The notes under the pieces were generated by a model. The model was given only the letters and a program-made list of their open reading frames with translations, had not been told where the DNA came from and did no database searches. Shown one piece after another: positions 41,959 through 51,345 of a stretch of 64,000 nucleotides of DNA (position 1 is the stretch's first letter; every line of letters starts with the position of its first letter). This stretch comes from Micromonospora_E sp048060115. GTDB lineage: Bacteria; Actinomycetota; Actinomycetes; Mycobacteriales; Micromonosporaceae. Where the stretch lies: NCBI RefSeq assembly GCF_048060115.1, contig NZ_JBHMIM010000011.1, positions 62,001-126,000 of the forward strand, given 5' to 3'. A program made the translations under genes and the position numbers.

Positions 41959-43071
41959 ATGGGCGTCTTCGCCAACCCCGGCCCCGGCACCACCGGACAC
42001 GAACAGGTCGTCTTCTGCCAGGACCAACCGACCGGGCTGAGGGCCATCATCGCCATCTACTCGACCGCGCTCGGCCCGGCGCTGGGCGGCACCCGGTTCT
42101 ACCCGTACGCCACCGAGGCGGATGCCCTGCACGACGTGCTGGAGCTGTCCCGGGGCATGGCCTACAAGAACGCGATGGCCGGGCTCGACCTCGGCGGCGG
42201 CAAGGCGGTCATCTGGGGAGATCCGGACCAGCTGAAGTCCGAGGCACTGCTGCGCGCGTACGGACGATTCGTCGAGTCCCTCGGCGGGCGCTACTACACC
42301 GCCTGCGACGTCGGCACCTACGTGCCGGACATGGACATCGTGGCACGGGAGACCCGTTTCGCCACCGGACGCAGCCGGGAGTCCGGTGGCGCCGGCGACT
42401 CCTCGGTCCTCACCGCGTGGGGCGTCCTCCAGGGGATGCGCGCCGCCGCCGAACATCGGTGGGGTTCGCCGAGTCTCACCGGCCGACGGATCGGCATCGC
42501 CGGGCTGGGCAAGGTCGGCCGCTACCTGACCGGGCACCTGGTCGACGACGGCGCCGCAGTGGTCGCCACCGACGTCAGCCAGCGGGCCGTGGACTGGGCA
42601 CGCCGCACCTACCCACAGGTGGATCTGGTCGCCGACACCGACACCCTGATCCGCAGCGACATCGACGTCTACGCGCCCTGCGCGCTCGGCGGCGCGCTCG
42701 ACGACGAGACGGTGCCGGCGCTGCGGGCGGCGATCGTCGCGGGCGCGGCCAACAACCAGCTCGCCCATCCCGGTGTCGAGAAGCTGATTGCCGAACGGGG
42801 CATCCTCTACGCACCGGACTACGTGGTCAACGCCGGCGGGGTGATCCAGGTCGCCGACGAGGTCACCGGGGCGGCGATGCCCTCGGCCAGCGGTCGGTAC
42901 GGGTTCGACTTCGATCGGGCCAAGGCCCGGGCCACCCGCATCTACCAGACCACCCAGGAGATTCTGCGCGCCGCCGATGCCGAAGGCGTGCCGCCGTCCG
43001 TCGCGGCGGACCGGCTCGCCGAGCGCCGGATGGCCGGCATCGGCCGGCTGCGCGCCATCCACCTCCGCTGA
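41959..43071 (+). CDS. vdh: Valine (leucine-type) dehydrogenase, NAD-dependent
   Basis: 370 residues. LGGTRFYPYATEADAL, Lys70 in RGMAYKNAMAGLDLGGGK and catalytic Lys82 in GGGKAVIWGD match Glu/Leu/Phe/Val dehydrogenases. The Rossmann motif is GIAGLGKVGRYL, and CALGGALDDETV and GAANNQLAHP follow. AGGAG upstream of ATG 41959. It oxidatively deaminates valine and other branched-chain amino acids to 2-oxo acids, feeding acyl-CoA precursors for polyketides. Orientation and position relative to bldC match the Streptomyces block. Confidence 0.92.
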   Translation: MGVFANPGPGTTGHEQVVFCQDQPTGLRAIIAIYSTALGPALGGTRFYPYATEADALHDVLELSRGMAYKNAMAGLDLGGGKAVIWGDPDQLKSEALLRAYGRFVESLGGRYYTACDVGTYVPDMDIVARETRFATGRSRESGGAGDSSVLTAWGVLQGMRAAAEHRWGSPSLTGRRIGIAGLGKVGRYLTGHLVDDGAAVVATDVSQRAVDWARRTYPQVDLVADTDTLIRSDIDVYAPCALGGALDDETVPALRAAIVAGAANNQLAHPGVEKLIAERGILYAPDYVVNAGGVIQVADEVTGAAMPSASGRYGFDFDRAKARATRIYQTTQEILRAADAEGVPPSVAADRLAERRMAGIGRLRAIHLR

Positions 43072-43127
43072 CCGGCGGCACACCGTCACCGCCGGTGATC
43101 CGCACCCGACGGAGCAGTCACGAGTGG

Positions 43128-43157
43128 CGGCAAGCCGGGTCCTTACCCCGGCTGCCG
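43128..43157 (+). terminator. Hairpin terminator after valine dehydrogenase
   Basis: An 11-base stem with a single bulged A (CGGC-a-AGCCGGG / CCCGGCTGCCG) closes on a 7-base loop, about 57 bases after the vdh stop and ahead of the DUF3073 promoter region. Confidence 0.65.
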
Positions 43158-43318
43158 CCGGCCGCCGGAGCGAGTCCGACGACGCGCGGGAGCGACCCGA
43201 TGCAACCCGAGGTGCCGAACCTGGGTCTGCCCATGTACCGTAAGAGCCACGAGAGATGCCTGACGTCATCGGGGCCCGCCTTCGGGCTGCCCCGAATTCT
43301 GTGCGAGGGGGTCGAGCC

Positions 43319-43540
43319 ATGGGGCGCGGCCGTGCTAAGGCCAAGCAGACAAAGGTGGCAAGGGAGTTGAAATATCACTCCCCGAACACCGACCTAACCG
43401 CCTTGCAGCGGGAGCTCGCCGGCAGCGGCAAGTCGGATCGTGACTTCGACGACGAGTACGATCCGTACCTCGCCGACGATGACAAGGACGACAAAGCCGA
43501 CGACGACCGGGGTAACTGGACGCCCTCTTCGTCCCGCTGA
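43319..43540 (+). CDS. DUF3073 family protein
   Basis: 73 residues. The start MGRGRAKAKQTKVARELKY is the conserved core of DUF3073, and the tail is very acidic (DDEYDPYLADDDKDDKADDD). The family is small and restricted to actinobacteria; the basic head and acidic tail suggest nucleic-acid or ribosome contact, not demonstrated. Start ATG at 43319. In Streptomyces it lies next to purM. Here a RiPP cassette separates them. Confidence 0.92.
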   Translation: MGRGRAKAKQTKVARELKYHSPNTDLTALQRELAGSGKSDRDFDDEYDPYLADDDKDDKADDDRGNWTPSSSR

Positions 43541-43558
43541 GGGGTCCGACTGACACAG

Positions 43559-43583
43559 AAGCACGCAGTCACCCTGCGTGCTT
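43559..43583. terminator. Hairpin terminator after DUF3073
   Basis: AAGCACGCAG (43559-43568) and CTGCGTGCTT (43574-43583) are perfect complements around TCACC. The hairpin lies 18 bases after the DUF3073 stop and faces the RiPP cassette from the other side. Confidence 0.85.
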
Positions 43584-43637
43584 GCTCATGTCGGAGGACA
43601 CCATCCCAGCACGTCGGATGCGCAGGAACACTGCCGA

Positions 43638-43677
43638 TCCGGTGGTGCGCGGCCCCATCAGGGTGCGCACCACCGGA
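43638..43677 (-). terminator. Hairpin terminator after the RiPP precursor gene
   Basis: 13-base perfect arms (43638-43650 and 43665-43677, TCCGGTGGTGCGC and its complement) surround a 14-base loop. It lies 15 bases beyond the precursor stop on the minus strand, marking the end of the cassette. Confidence 0.75.
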
Positions 43678-43692
43678 CGTTTCCGCTGCCCG

Positions 43693-43992
43693 TCAGCGGG
43701 GTCGGTTGTTCCAGTTGTAGAAGGTCGGGATGTTCTCAAAGTGATTCCAGGCGCAGACCGCACCGCTGGCGCCGGTCACCTCGGCCCGGCTGTGCCGGGC
43801 ACGCTGTGCCTCTTCGAGCAGGATCGCCAGCCCTTCCCGGGCGGCGTACACCCGATCGGTGACCTGGTCGACGTCGGCTGCGGCCGAGCTGGCTCCAGCC
43901 GCCCTGGTGGCGAAGGCGCCGCCGTGGGGGGCGGCCAGGTCGGACTCGGGGACGACCTGCTCAGGCTGCGGGCGGCGGCTCGTCTCGGGCAT
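43693..43992 (-). CDS. RiPP precursor peptide with aromatic-x-Asn C-terminal core (AmcA-like)
   Basis: 99 residues from ATG 43990-43992, which has GGAGGGAG about 9 bases upstream, inside the end of the maturase gene (32-base overlap). The first about 78 residues are a polar, helical leader (TDRVYAAREGLAILLEEAQR). The last 20 hold the motifs WNH (82-84), FEN (85-87), FYN (91-93) and WNN (94-96), ending NRPR. Aromatic-x-Asn/Arg triplets are what triceptide-type radical SAM enzymes convert to three-residue cyclophanes. The pair resembles the multi-cyclophane AmcA/AmcB systems of actinomycetes as I remember them. No protease or transporter gene is adjacent. Confidence 0.8.
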   Translation of the reverse strand: MPETSRRPQPEQVVPESDLAAPHGGAFATRAAGASSAAADVDQVTDRVYAAREGLAILLEEAQRARHSRAEVTGASGAVCAWNHFENIPTFYNWNNRPR

Positions 43993-45124
43993 GGGCCAAC
44001 ACTCCCTCCAGTAGGTGAATCTTGCTGTTGCGGCAGTGGTTGGTCTCGGTACCATCAAAACGCCCGTGTTCGAAGTAACGGTTGGCAGCGTGGCCGCCTC
44101 CACAGAAGCGAAAATACGGGCACTCCCGACGACATGCCTCCACCCCCGCCGCGAACTCGGTGATCCAGTCAGCCCGCCCAGGGGTGGTGAGCAGCTCGGC
44201 CAGCCCGGTGGTCAGCACGTTGCCGCTGGTGAAATCCCCGTACCGGGGGTCGGAAAAGCCAGCCAGCTCCGGTGAGAGCAGCACCACCGACCCGTCGTAT
44301 CCGATGGTCGGCATCGGATCCAGTTGCCGGGGCAACACCTCGTCGGCGGTGCCGTCGAGCACGGCGGCCGCGTACCGCAGCGTCCACTCCACCTCGCGCA
44401 GATGGATGCGGGGCGCCTGCCGCCAGGCACCGAGCAGTTCGGCCCAGAAGCCCGCGACGGCCTCGGGCGACCACCGGTTGGGCCGCAGGTTCACTCCCTC
44501 GGTCTCCTCGATGTTGATCCCGAGCACGTCGCAGCCGAGGTCCAGAAAGAATTCGTACAACTCGGTCGCCAGGCCCGGGCGGGGGTCGCTGACGACACAC
44601 AACGCCGAGAACGTGATGTCGTGACGCCGTAGCGCGTCGATGCCCCGCATGATCTGGTCGTACGCCGGACGACCACCGCGACCGTGTCGTTCGCCATTGC
44701 GGTGCCGTGCGCCGTCGACGCTGACGCTGACCCGCATCCGATGCTCGGCAAAGAATTCGCACCAGGCGTCATCGATCAACGTGGCGTTGGTCTGCACATG
44801 ATGCTCCACCGCGGCGCTGAACGGACCCAGCAGGGCGCCGAGCCGTTCCCGACCGACCGCCAACGGCTCACCACCGTGCCAGACCACCGAGAACCGGCGC
44901 GTCGCCGCCCAGGGGTTGACCGAGCCGGCGACGGCGGCGGCGACCGCCACCGACATCTGCCGGTCGGCCGCCCGCAACGGCAGGTAGCAGTAACTGCAGT
45001 CAAGGTTGCACAGCGTCGTGGGCTGCATGACCACGAAGCTGGGGACGGTGGCGATGCCACGCATGCCCTGCGGGACCGGCCGGGGCGACCCGGTTCGGCC
45101 CCGCCGGGTTTCCTGCCCGCTCAT
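43961..45124 (-). CDS. Cyclophane-forming radical SAM/SPASM peptide maturase (AmcB-like)
   Basis: 387 residues. Cys39, Cys43 and Cys46 (CNLDCSYCYLPL) bind the catalytic [4Fe-4S] cluster. FSVVWHGGEPLAVG and VQTNATLIDDAW follow, and SVSVDGARHRNGERHGRGG is typical of SPASM maturases. The C-terminal SPASM region has CRRECPYFRFCGGGHAANR and a last Cys in TNHC for auxiliary clusters. AGGAGA precedes ATG 45124. It overlaps the precursor gene, so the enzyme and substrate are translationally linked. It presumably crosslinks aromatic side chains to the C-beta of residues two positions on. Confidence 0.9.
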   Translation of the reverse strand: MSGQETRRGRTGSPRPVPQGMRGIATVPSFVVMQPTTLCNLDCSYCYLPLRAADRQMSVAVAAAVAGSVNPWAATRRFSVVWHGGEPLAVGRERLGALLGPFSAAVEHHVQTNATLIDDAWCEFFAEHRMRVSVSVDGARHRNGERHGRGGRPAYDQIMRGIDALRRHDITFSALCVVSDPRPGLATELYEFFLDLGCDVLGINIEETEGVNLRPNRWSPEAVAGFWAELLGAWRQAPRIHLREVEWTLRYAAAVLDGTADEVLPRQLDPMPTIGYDGSVVLLSPELAGFSDPRYGDFTSGNVLTTGLAELLTTPGRADWITEFAAGVEACRRECPYFRFCGGGHAANRYFEHGRFDGTETNHCRNSKIHLLEGVLAHARDEPPPAA

Positions 45125-45251
45125 CCCGTCTCCTACCTGTCACGGATGTCGTTTCAGGCTAGGGGTCGGTTCGACCGAGGTGAAGCGTCGCACAGGCGGG
45201 ACCGCATCGGACGACGACGGCGATGGAAGATGTGAACCACGGAACGCGGCG

Positions 45252-46421
<1,170 letters not shown>

Positions 46422-46526
46422 GATTCTCCCCTTTGTGCTTCTCGCGGTATGAGCCGCGTCGGGTAGCTGTCGAGCATCGCTCGACTCGGGCTGCCGGTCG
46501 GGACGGCCGGGGCCGGTCCCGGCCGG

Positions 46527-48113
46527 CTACGGGCGGTGCAGTGCCTCAACGCCGCCGGGGCTGACAGCGAACGGTTGAGCACCCTGGCCGGTCCGGTCGC
46601 CGCCGGCCTGGTAGTCCTGCTCTGCGGTGTCCCCCAACTTGCCGACCCCGCCGGCGACCCGGCGGTCCACACCTTCGAGCACGTGCTTGCCGATCAGGTT
46701 GCCGGCCGGCAACTCGATCGGATACTCCCCATCGAAACATGCCCGACACAATCGTGTCTTCGGCTGCTCGGTTGCTGCTATCAGACCGGCAAGCGACACG
46801 TAACCCAGAGTATCCGCACCGATCGAGCGCCGGATACCCTCCGTATCAAGGCCGTTTGCCAGCAGCTCAGCTCGGGTGGCGAAGTCGATGCCGTAGAAAC
46901 ACGGCCAGCTGACCGGCGGCGAGGAGATGCGGACATGGACCTCGAGCGCTCCCGCCTCGCGCAGCATCCGCACGATCGCCCGCTGCGTGTTGCCGCGCAC
47001 GATCGAGTCGTCGACCACGACCAGCCGTCTGCCCCGCACGTTCTCCCGCAGCGGGTTGAGCTTCAACCGGATGCCGAGTTGGCGCAGCGTCTGCGACGGC
47101 TGGATGAACGTCCGACCGACGTACGAGTTCTTCAGCAGACCGGCGCCGTAGGTGATGCCGGACTCCTCGGCGTAGCCGATCGCGGCCGGGGTGCCGGACT
47201 CCGGCACCGGGATCACCAGATCGGCCTCGACCGGGTGCTCCTTGGCCAGCCGTCGGCCGATCTGCACCCGCGCGCCATGCACGTTGCGACCGGCGATGGT
47301 GGTGTCCGGGCGGGCGATGTAGACATACTCGAACAGGCAGCCCTTGGGGTCCGGCGGCGCGAACCGGGCCGAGCGCAACCCGTGCTCGTCGATGGCGATC
47401 AGCTCGCCCGGCTCCACCTCGCGCACGACGGTCGCGCCGACGATGTCCAGCGCGGCGGTCTCGCTGGCCACCACCCAGCCGCGCTCCAGCCTGCCCAGCA
47501 CCAACGGCCGTACGCCGTGCGGGTCGCGGGCCGCGTACAGGGTGGTCTCGTCCATGAACACGAAGCTGAACGCGCCGCGCAGGGTCGGCAGCACCTCCAG
47601 CGCCGCGGCCTCCACCGATACGTCCGGACGGCTGGCCAGCAGGCTGGTCACCAGCGACGTGTCCGAGGTCGATCCGTCGGTGGGCATTCCCCGCTCGGCG
47701 ACCTCCCGGGCCAACTGCGCTGTGTTGACCAGGTTGCCGTTGTGCGCCAACGCGATCGTTGTCCCGGCACTGGTCGCCTTGATCGTCGGCTGGGCATTTT
47801 CCCAGGTAGAGCCACCGGTGGTGGAGTAGCGCGCGTGGCCGATGGCCAGATGCCCGCGCAGGCTCGCCAGGGTCGGCTCGTCGAAGACCTGCGCCACCAG
47901 GCCCAGATCCTTGTAGACCACGATCCCGGATCCGTCACTGACGGCGATCCCGGCAGCCTCCTGACCACGGTGCTGTAGTGCGTAAAGACCGAAGTAGCTG
48001 AGCTTGGCGACCTCTTCGCCCGGAGCCCACACACCGAAGACGCCACAGGCGTCCTGCGGACCTGGTCGCTCGGGATCAAGATCATGACTCAACCGGCCGT
48101 CGCCTCGGGGCAC
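46527..48113 (-). CDS. purF: Amidophosphoribosyltransferase
   Basis: 528 residues. A short propeptide precedes the nucleophilic Cys (PQDACGVFGVWAP). GHARYSTTGGS and ALAHNGNLVN belong to the glutaminase domain, and the PRPP loop is RLVVVDDSIVRGNT. GCLFEYVYIARPD, SWPCFYGID and LCRACFDGEYP supply the [4Fe-4S] cysteines of the Bacillus-type enzyme. GTG 48111-48113 has GAGGGAG upstream. Catalyses the committed step of purine biosynthesis. No purine riboswitch structure was recognised in the 181 bases upstream. Confidence 0.96.
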   Translation of the reverse strand: MPRGDGRLSHDLDPERPGPQDACGVFGVWAPGEEVAKLSYFGLYALQHRGQEAAGIAVSDGSGIVVYKDLGLVAQVFDEPTLASLRGHLAIGHARYSTTGGSTWENAQPTIKATSAGTTIALAHNGNLVNTAQLAREVAERGMPTDGSTSDTSLVTSLLASRPDVSVEAAALEVLPTLRGAFSFVFMDETTLYAARDPHGVRPLVLGRLERGWVVASETAALDIVGATVVREVEPGELIAIDEHGLRSARFAPPDPKGCLFEYVYIARPDTTIAGRNVHGARVQIGRRLAKEHPVEADLVIPVPESGTPAAIGYAEESGITYGAGLLKNSYVGRTFIQPSQTLRQLGIRLKLNPLRENVRGRRLVVVDDSIVRGNTQRAIVRMLREAGALEVHVRISSPPVSWPCFYGIDFATRAELLANGLDTEGIRRSIGADTLGYVSLAGLIAATEQPKTRLCRACFDGEYPIELPAGNLIGKHVLEGVDRRVAGGVGKLGDTAEQDYQAGGDRTGQGAQPFAVSPGGVEALHRP

Positions 48114-48294
48114 CTGCCGCTCCCTCGTAACTGGTCTGCTTTGACGCCTGGCCTGCACGCTTCGGTGCGGGCTGTCACCGGACTACCGTCGCGCAACAGT
48201 GTACGCGAGCTTCCAGTTGGCCCAGAGTGCTCCGAATAGCCCGACACCGGCCGGGTGACTGGCCGATCACAACTGACAAAAGAAGCATGTCTGT

Positions 48295-48648
48295 TCAGAT
48301 TGGTAGATACGTTGAAATGTCGGATCTCGGCCCGCTAACGGTGACACGACCGCTATGTACGGCCGATGACCACTCAAGGTGCCCGGTCGCCAGTAGCACC
48401 CAGGTCACCGGATCCGTCTCCACAACATTCGATGGCGTCCCACGGGTGTGTCGTGGCCCGGCTACACACTGAATTGCACCGTAAGGTGGGACACGCACCT
48501 CCACCGATCGGCCCGGTGCCCGATCGGCCAGGCCGGCCAACAGCACCCGGACCGCCTCGCGTAGCTGCACACGCGGCGGTGTGGCACCTGCCGCGAGGGC
48601 GTCACACACCGCGACGACCACAGCGGACTTACTGTGCAGAGAGGACAT
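48295..48648 (-). CDS. Sterol carrier family protein
   Basis: 117 residues, short SCP-2-like family protein. SVEVRVPPYGAIQCVAGPRHTRG and PSNVVETDPVTWVLLATG are the conserved segments of the actinobacterial version, which usually sits immediately upstream of purF, as here. It may bind lipids or acyl groups; no enzymatic residues are evident. ATG at 48646-48648. A 181-base gap separates it from purF. Confidence 0.85.
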   Translation of the reverse strand: MSSLHSKSAVVVAVCDALAAGATPPRVQLREAVRVLLAGLADRAPGRSVEVRVPPYGAIQCVAGPRHTRGTPSNVVETDPVTWVLLATGHLEWSSAVHSGRVTVSGPRSDISTYLPI

Positions 48649-48804
48649 ATGAGGACGATACGACTAGGTCGGAATCCACTTCCTACCGCCCCTGGGTCGC
48701 GCTGATCCGTCTCGGCAAGGCATAGTTGCCGACGGTGTACTCGTCACGGGTGGCCCCTGCCCGAATCCTGGTGCGGGGAAGGATCAAACCGGAAGGCGGT
48801 GGAC

Positions 48805-51222
48805 GTGACAACGCACCTACGAGCCTGGCTTTCGCGGGCCGGTGTTGTCGCAGCGGTGGCTGCCGTCGCGCTGGTCACCCTCCCCGTCGCGCCAGCTCAG
48901 GCCGCGGCCCCCCAGGTGACGATCCGTAGTCTCTCCAACGGCACCCTCAACTCCGGCGAGGCGGCCACCCTCGAGTTCGAGGTGACCAACACCAACACCG
49001 GAGAAGACGCGCAGACCACCTTCAACATCCGGGTGACGACGAACATCGGTGAGCTGCGCTGCGAGGGCTCGTGCGACTTCACCGACACCATCGACGCCGA
49101 AGACGGGAAGAAGCAGTTCTCGGTCCGACTGGTCGCCGGTCAGGTTGCCACGAACCAGACCCGCAGCGGCCGGGTCGAGATCCGCGCCGAGGTCGCTGGC
49201 GAGTCCGGCACCGCGCAGCGGGACATCTCGATTCGTGGGCCGCAGGAGGCACCGCGGGTCAAAGAGGTCGCCGGCAAGGTCACCGACGTCTCCACCGGCG
49301 AACCCATCGAAGGCGCCGTGGTCGCGATGAGCGACTCACAGAACAACGCCTACGACACGACCACCAACGCCAACGGCAACTACCGGTTCACCTCGTCGAA
49401 CAACCGGCCGATCGCCCCCGGCGAGATCCTGGTCGGTGCGGTCGCCGACGGCTACGACGGCAGTGATCCCAAGCGCGTCACCGCCGCCGCCGGCCAGTCG
49501 ATCACCGTCGACCGGATCACCCTCAAGTCGAACGTCGCACCGACGCCATCGCCGACACCAACACCAGAGGCGAGCGCGGAAGCCTCCGTCGAGCCGACTC
49601 CGAGCGCTCCGGCCACCAGCACCCCGGCGGTCGAGACCCAGAATCTGGCAAGCGAGAGTTCCGGCAACGGCATGGGCTCCTGGCTGCTGATCATCATGGG
49701 TGGCCTGTTGGTTGCCCTCGGTGTCGGCGCGATCGTCCTGCTGTTGGTCCGGCGCAGGGACAACGCCGAGGACGAGGCGGATCCGTCGGACGACGATCCG
49801 GGCGGCGGTCGGGCCTCGGTCCCCGGCAGCCAGGGCGTCTATCACGGCGCGGACGACGCGACCCGGGTCGCCATGCCGACGATGCCGGACGGCCCCGTCT
49901 CGGACGCCACGATGATCACTCCCCGGCCGTCCCTGTCGGACGCGCCGACGATGCTGCACAACATGGCACCGATCAAGGACGAGTTCGCCGACCCGTACGG
50001 CGCGCTGCCGCAGGCGCCGAGCCCGCCCGGCGGAGGCGACCAACGATACGGGGGCGAACAGCGGCCAGGCTGGGGCGGACCGCCAAGCCAACCGATGTAC
50101 GGCGGCGCAGGCGCGGCCGATGCCACCAGTGTGTACGGTGCGGTCCCCGGCCCGGATGCTCCGGGCCCGGCCAGCGGCGGCGGGTATGGCGGCGCGACCG
50201 GGTCGGCCCGGCCCGGCGAGTACGGCAACACCTCGCCGTACGGCAACGCCCCGGCCTCCGGAGGCCCGTACGGCAACGCCCCTTCGTCTGGTGCAGCCGG
50301 CCCGTACGGCAACGCCCCTTCGTCTGGTGCAGCCGGCCCGTACGGCAACGCCCCGGCCTCCGGAGGCCCGTACGGCAGTTCCTCGGCACCAGGTCAGTAC
50401 GGTGCGCCGGCTGGCCGACCGGCGGCAGACGACCCCGGGGACTACCGGGGCGGGCGCGGGTACGGCGGCGATTCCGGCACAGCTGGCTACGCTGGCGGCG
50501 GCTACGGCAGTGACCGCTACGATGAGCCCACCGGGCGCTACGAGCCGGAAAGCTACGGTCGCACCACCGGGTCCGCGTTTGATTCAGGTGCCTACGGAGG
50601 CCACGACTCGGGCCGGGTGGACCCGCCGGCCCCGCCCCGCGGTCCGGAGCCTCCGCAGGCCGGATACCGGGGCGGCGCTCCAGCCGGCGGCTACGGCGGC
50701 CAGGAGAGCGGTGGCTACGGGAACGCCGGTTTCGGCGGTAGTCCTGCGGACAGCTACGGCGACAGTCGGGCACCGGCCGGCGGAAGCTACCCCGACAGCG
50801 GCTATGGCGGCGACCGAGGTGCCGAGTACGGCTCCGATCCGGGATACCGAGGTGGCTACCCCGGCGGGGCAGGTGGGTACGGCCCGCCGGCTGGCGCCGG
50901 CTATGACGAGGCTGGTGGCGGCTACCCGTCGGCTGCCGGTGGCGGCTACCCGTCGGCTGCCGGTGGTGGCTACCCAGACCCGGCCGCTGGTGGCGGCTAC
51001 CCGTCGGCTGCCGGTGGCGGGTACGACGACCGTCGGGTTCCGGACCAGCGGGGTGGCTACGGGCAGCCCGCATACGGGCAGCAGCCATATGACCAGCAGC
51101 CTTACAACCAGCAGCCGTACGGCGAGCAGCCACCCGGTGACTCCTCACGGCATGGCGGTCCTGCCACGCCGCCCGCCGGTCGGGGCGGGGAACGGCGTTC
51201 GCTGGACTGGCTCGACGACTGA
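48805..51222 (+). CDS. Membrane protein: signal peptide, Ig/carboxypeptidase-regulatory-like domains, and long Gly/Tyr/Pro-rich tail
   Basis: 805 residues. A signal peptide (VVAAVAAVALVTLPVAPAQA) exports about 280 residues. These hold a CARDB-like beta domain with two Cys (LRCEGSCDF) and a carboxypeptidase regulatory-like domain (VAGKVTDVSTGEPIEGAVVAM), then a Pro/Thr/Ala stalk. One helix (GSWLLIIMGGLLVALGVGAIV) and RRRDNAEDEAD place the last about 480 residues inside. The tail is low complexity, with repeats such as GPYGNAPSSGAA and GGGYPSAA, and ends RRSLDWLDD. GTG 48805 fits GGAAGG 8 bases upstream; a GTG two codons earlier is too close to it. The tail may condense or scaffold cytoplasmic partners. 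Confidence 0.85.
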   Translation: MTTHLRAWLSRAGVVAAVAAVALVTLPVAPAQAAAPQVTIRSLSNGTLNSGEAATLEFEVTNTNTGEDAQTTFNIRVTTNIGELRCEGSCDFTDTIDAEDGKKQFSVRLVAGQVATNQTRSGRVEIRAEVAGESGTAQRDISIRGPQEAPRVKEVAGKVTDVSTGEPIEGAVVAMSDSQNNAYDTTTNANGNYRFTSSNNRPIAPGEILVGAVADGYDGSDPKRVTAAAGQSITVDRITLKSNVAPTPSPTPTPEASAEASVEPTPSAPATSTPAVETQNLASESSGNGMGSWLLIIMGGLLVALGVGAIVLLLVRRRDNAEDEADPSDDDPGGGRASVPGSQGVYHGADDATRVAMPTMPDGPVSDATMITPRPSLSDAPTMLHNMAPIKDEFADPYGALPQAPSPPGGGDQRYGGEQRPGWGGPPSQPMYGGAGAADATSVYGAVPGPDAPGPASGGGYGGATGSARPGEYGNTSPYGNAPASGGPYGNAPSSGAAGPYGNAPSSGAAGPYGNAPASGGPYGSSSAPGQYGAPAGRPAADDPGDYRGGRGYGGDSGTAGYAGGGYGSDRYDEPTGRYEPESYGRTTGSAFDSGAYGGHDSGRVDPPAPPRGPEPPQAGYRGGAPAGGYGGQESGGYGNAGFGGSPADSYGDSRAPAGGSYPDSGYGGDRGAEYGSDPGYRGGYPGGAGGYGPPAGAGYDEAGGGYPSAAGGGYPSAAGGGYPDPAAGGGYPSAAGGGYDDRRVPDQRGGYGQPAYGQQPYDQQPYNQQPYGEQPPGDSSRHGGPATPPAGRGGERRSLDWLDD
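50263..50334 (+). repeat. Two perfect 36-base tandem copies within the low-complexity tail
   Basis: Copies at 50263-50298 and 50299-50334 encode GPYGNAPSSGAA twice. A partial third copy follows, and larger flanking blocks (GPYGNAPASG) repeat on both sides. Exact identity at silent positions points to recent slippage or recombination. Confidence 0.9.
50914..51012 (+). repeat. 24-base repeats encoding GGGYPSAA
   Basis: Identical 24-base units lie at 50914-50937, 50938-50961 and 50989-51012, with one 27-base variant (GGGYPDPAA) between the second and third. Confidence 0.9.
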
Positions 51223-51243
51223 GCGAGCCACACACCCACAGCT

Positions 51244-51295
51244 AAGCAGAGCGGTGGGCCGCGACCTGAAAAGGTCCTGGCCCACCGCTCTGCTT
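51244..51295. terminator. 17-base bidirectional hairpin between the low-complexity protein and purL
   Basis: Perfect arms AAGCAGAGCGGTGGGCC (51244-51260) and its complement (51279-51295) enclose an inner GACCT-GAAA-AGGTC mini-hairpin. It lies between two convergent stops. Confidence 0.92.
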
Positions 51296-51345
51296 CGTAT
51301 ATCAGCCGCGTCGAAATCGGCGCGGAAGCGGAAACCGCGAGACGA

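Noticed and set aside
48114..48294. Purine riboswitch upstream of purF
   Set aside because: No three-way-junction-like pairing or conserved loop sequence was found, and purine riboswitches are not expected in this group.
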